Source: Candidatus Omnitrophota bacterium (GTDB lineage: Bacteria > Omnitrophota > Gorgyraeia > Gygaellales > Profunditerraquicolaceae). From it: DNA of 5,502 nt. The stretch is taken from positions 1-5,502 of the forward strand of contig JAQTNM010000110.1 of the NCBI GenBank assembly GCA_028713875.1. The letters are read 5' to 3'. Below are positions 5,173 to 5,502 of this stretch, piece after piece (positions within the stretch are counted from its first letter, which is position 1; every line of letters begins with the position of its first letter). The notes beneath the pieces were generated by a model. The model made no database searches. It had not been told where the DNA came from and saw only the letters and a list, made by a program, of their open reading frames with translations. The position numbers and the translations under genes are program-made.

Positions 5173-5502
5173 TTATTGCTGACTGGCGATCTCTTCAATA
5201 ATCTCATCCGGGATGTCAAAATTGGCGTAGACCTGCTGGACATCATCGTGTTCTTCCAGCGCCTCGATCAATCCCAATAGCTGCTTTGCATCATTGCCTG
5301 CCAATTTAACGGTAGAGGAAGGGATCATAGTAATTTCGGCATCCTCCCATTTGATACCCTTGGCCTGCAATGCGGACTTTACGTTCTCAAGGTCTGCCGG
5401 AGCCGTAGTAATCTCATAATTTTTCTCATCGCCTTTTACGTCTTCCGCCCCGGCTTCTAAAGCAATATTGATCAGATCTTCTTCCTTGACCTGCGCCTTA
5501 GG
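5173..5502 (-). CDS. yebC: YebC/PmpR/TACO1-family protein, C-terminal part (cut by window edge)
   Basis: The frame ending at the TAA at 5175-5173 is open to the right edge and encodes 109 residues; it should be read as the end of a longer gene, not as an ORF starting inside the window. Family members are about 240-250 residues. Recognisable stretches are the IALEAGAEDV region (12-21 of the visible part), YEITTAP (29-35), ITMIPSSTVKL (56-66), and the signature HDDVQQVYANFDIPDE near residues 87-102. These belong to the C-terminal domains of the YebC family. Members have been described as transcriptional regulators (PmpR) and, for mitochondrial TACO1 and more recent bacterial work, as translation factors that help ribosomes through difficult stretches such as prolines; which applies here cannot be told. 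It stands two bases upstream of ruvC, the common yebC-ruvC arrangement, and is probably cotranscribed with it. Confidence 0.94.
   Translation of the reverse strand, partial: PKAQVKEEDLINIALEAGAEDVKGDEKNYEITTAPADLENVKSALQAKGIKWEDAEITMIPSSTVKLAGNDAKQLLGLIEALEEHDDVQQVYANFDIPDEIIEEIASQQ

Larger units (their letters stand above)
1..5502 (-). other. Probable single transcription unit yebC-ruvC-ruvA-scpB-pheA-hisC-aroF-tyrA
   Basis: All eight genes point the same way, and the seven junctions are spaced +2, -4, -4, -32, +20, +9 and -1 bases in transcription order. The longest non-coding stretch is 20 bases (2362-2381), too short for a conventional promoter plus leader or for an intrinsic terminator. 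A promoter inside scpB driving the aromatic genes cannot be excluded by eye. Both ends of the unit lie outside the window. Confidence 0.75.

Overview
The window is a compact bacterial chromosome segment with all eight genes on the minus strand, so transcription runs from the right edge to the left edge. Only about 31 bases lie outside genes (1273-1281, 2362-2381 and 5171-5172). Three other junctions overlap by 4, 4 and 1 bases, and one overlaps by 32. No stretch has room for an ordinary promoter, T-box leader, riboswitch or terminator. No RNA gene, mobile element, CRISPR array or long repeat was seen.

First block in transcription order, 5502 to about 3412, is DNA maintenance: the C-terminal part of a YebC/TACO1-family protein (cut by the right edge), ruvC (Holliday junction endonuclease), ruvA (junction-binding subunit) and scpB (kleisin-associated subunit of the Smc-ScpAB condensin). 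The order yebC-ruvC-ruvA is common in bacteria. Here scpB sits where ruvB often follows, and scpA is not next to scpB.

Second block, 3443 to 1, is phenylalanine/tyrosine synthesis: pheA (bifunctional chorismate mutase-prephenate dehydratase with an ACT domain), hisC (HisC-family aminotransferase), aroF (class Ibeta DAHP synthase with an N-terminal regulatory domain) and the first 85 residues of tyrA (prephenate dehydrogenase, cut by the left edge). Together these supply the committing step into the shikimate pathway, the branch-point mutase, the two terminal oxidative/dehydrating branches and a plausible final transaminase. In relatives with this layout aroA, cmk and rpsA often follow tyrA; that region lies outside the window.

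Organism: roughly balanced base composition, Shine-Dalgarno sites and tightly coupled genes point to a free-living bacterium. The RuvA loop ending in LIGF and the RuvC segment with YRHP (73-76) remind me of Omnitrophota (candidate phylum OP3) or other PVC-related lineages. That assignment is recognition-based inference, not proof.

The enzymes are all well-known families with their key residues intact, and I see no undescribed system. The points worth a second look are modest: the 32-base scpB/pheA overlap, the apparent loss of the canonical acidic pin in RuvA, HisC placed as the likely aromatic aminotransferase, a single visible chorismate mutase serving both branches, and the separation of ruvA from ruvB and of scpB from scpA.
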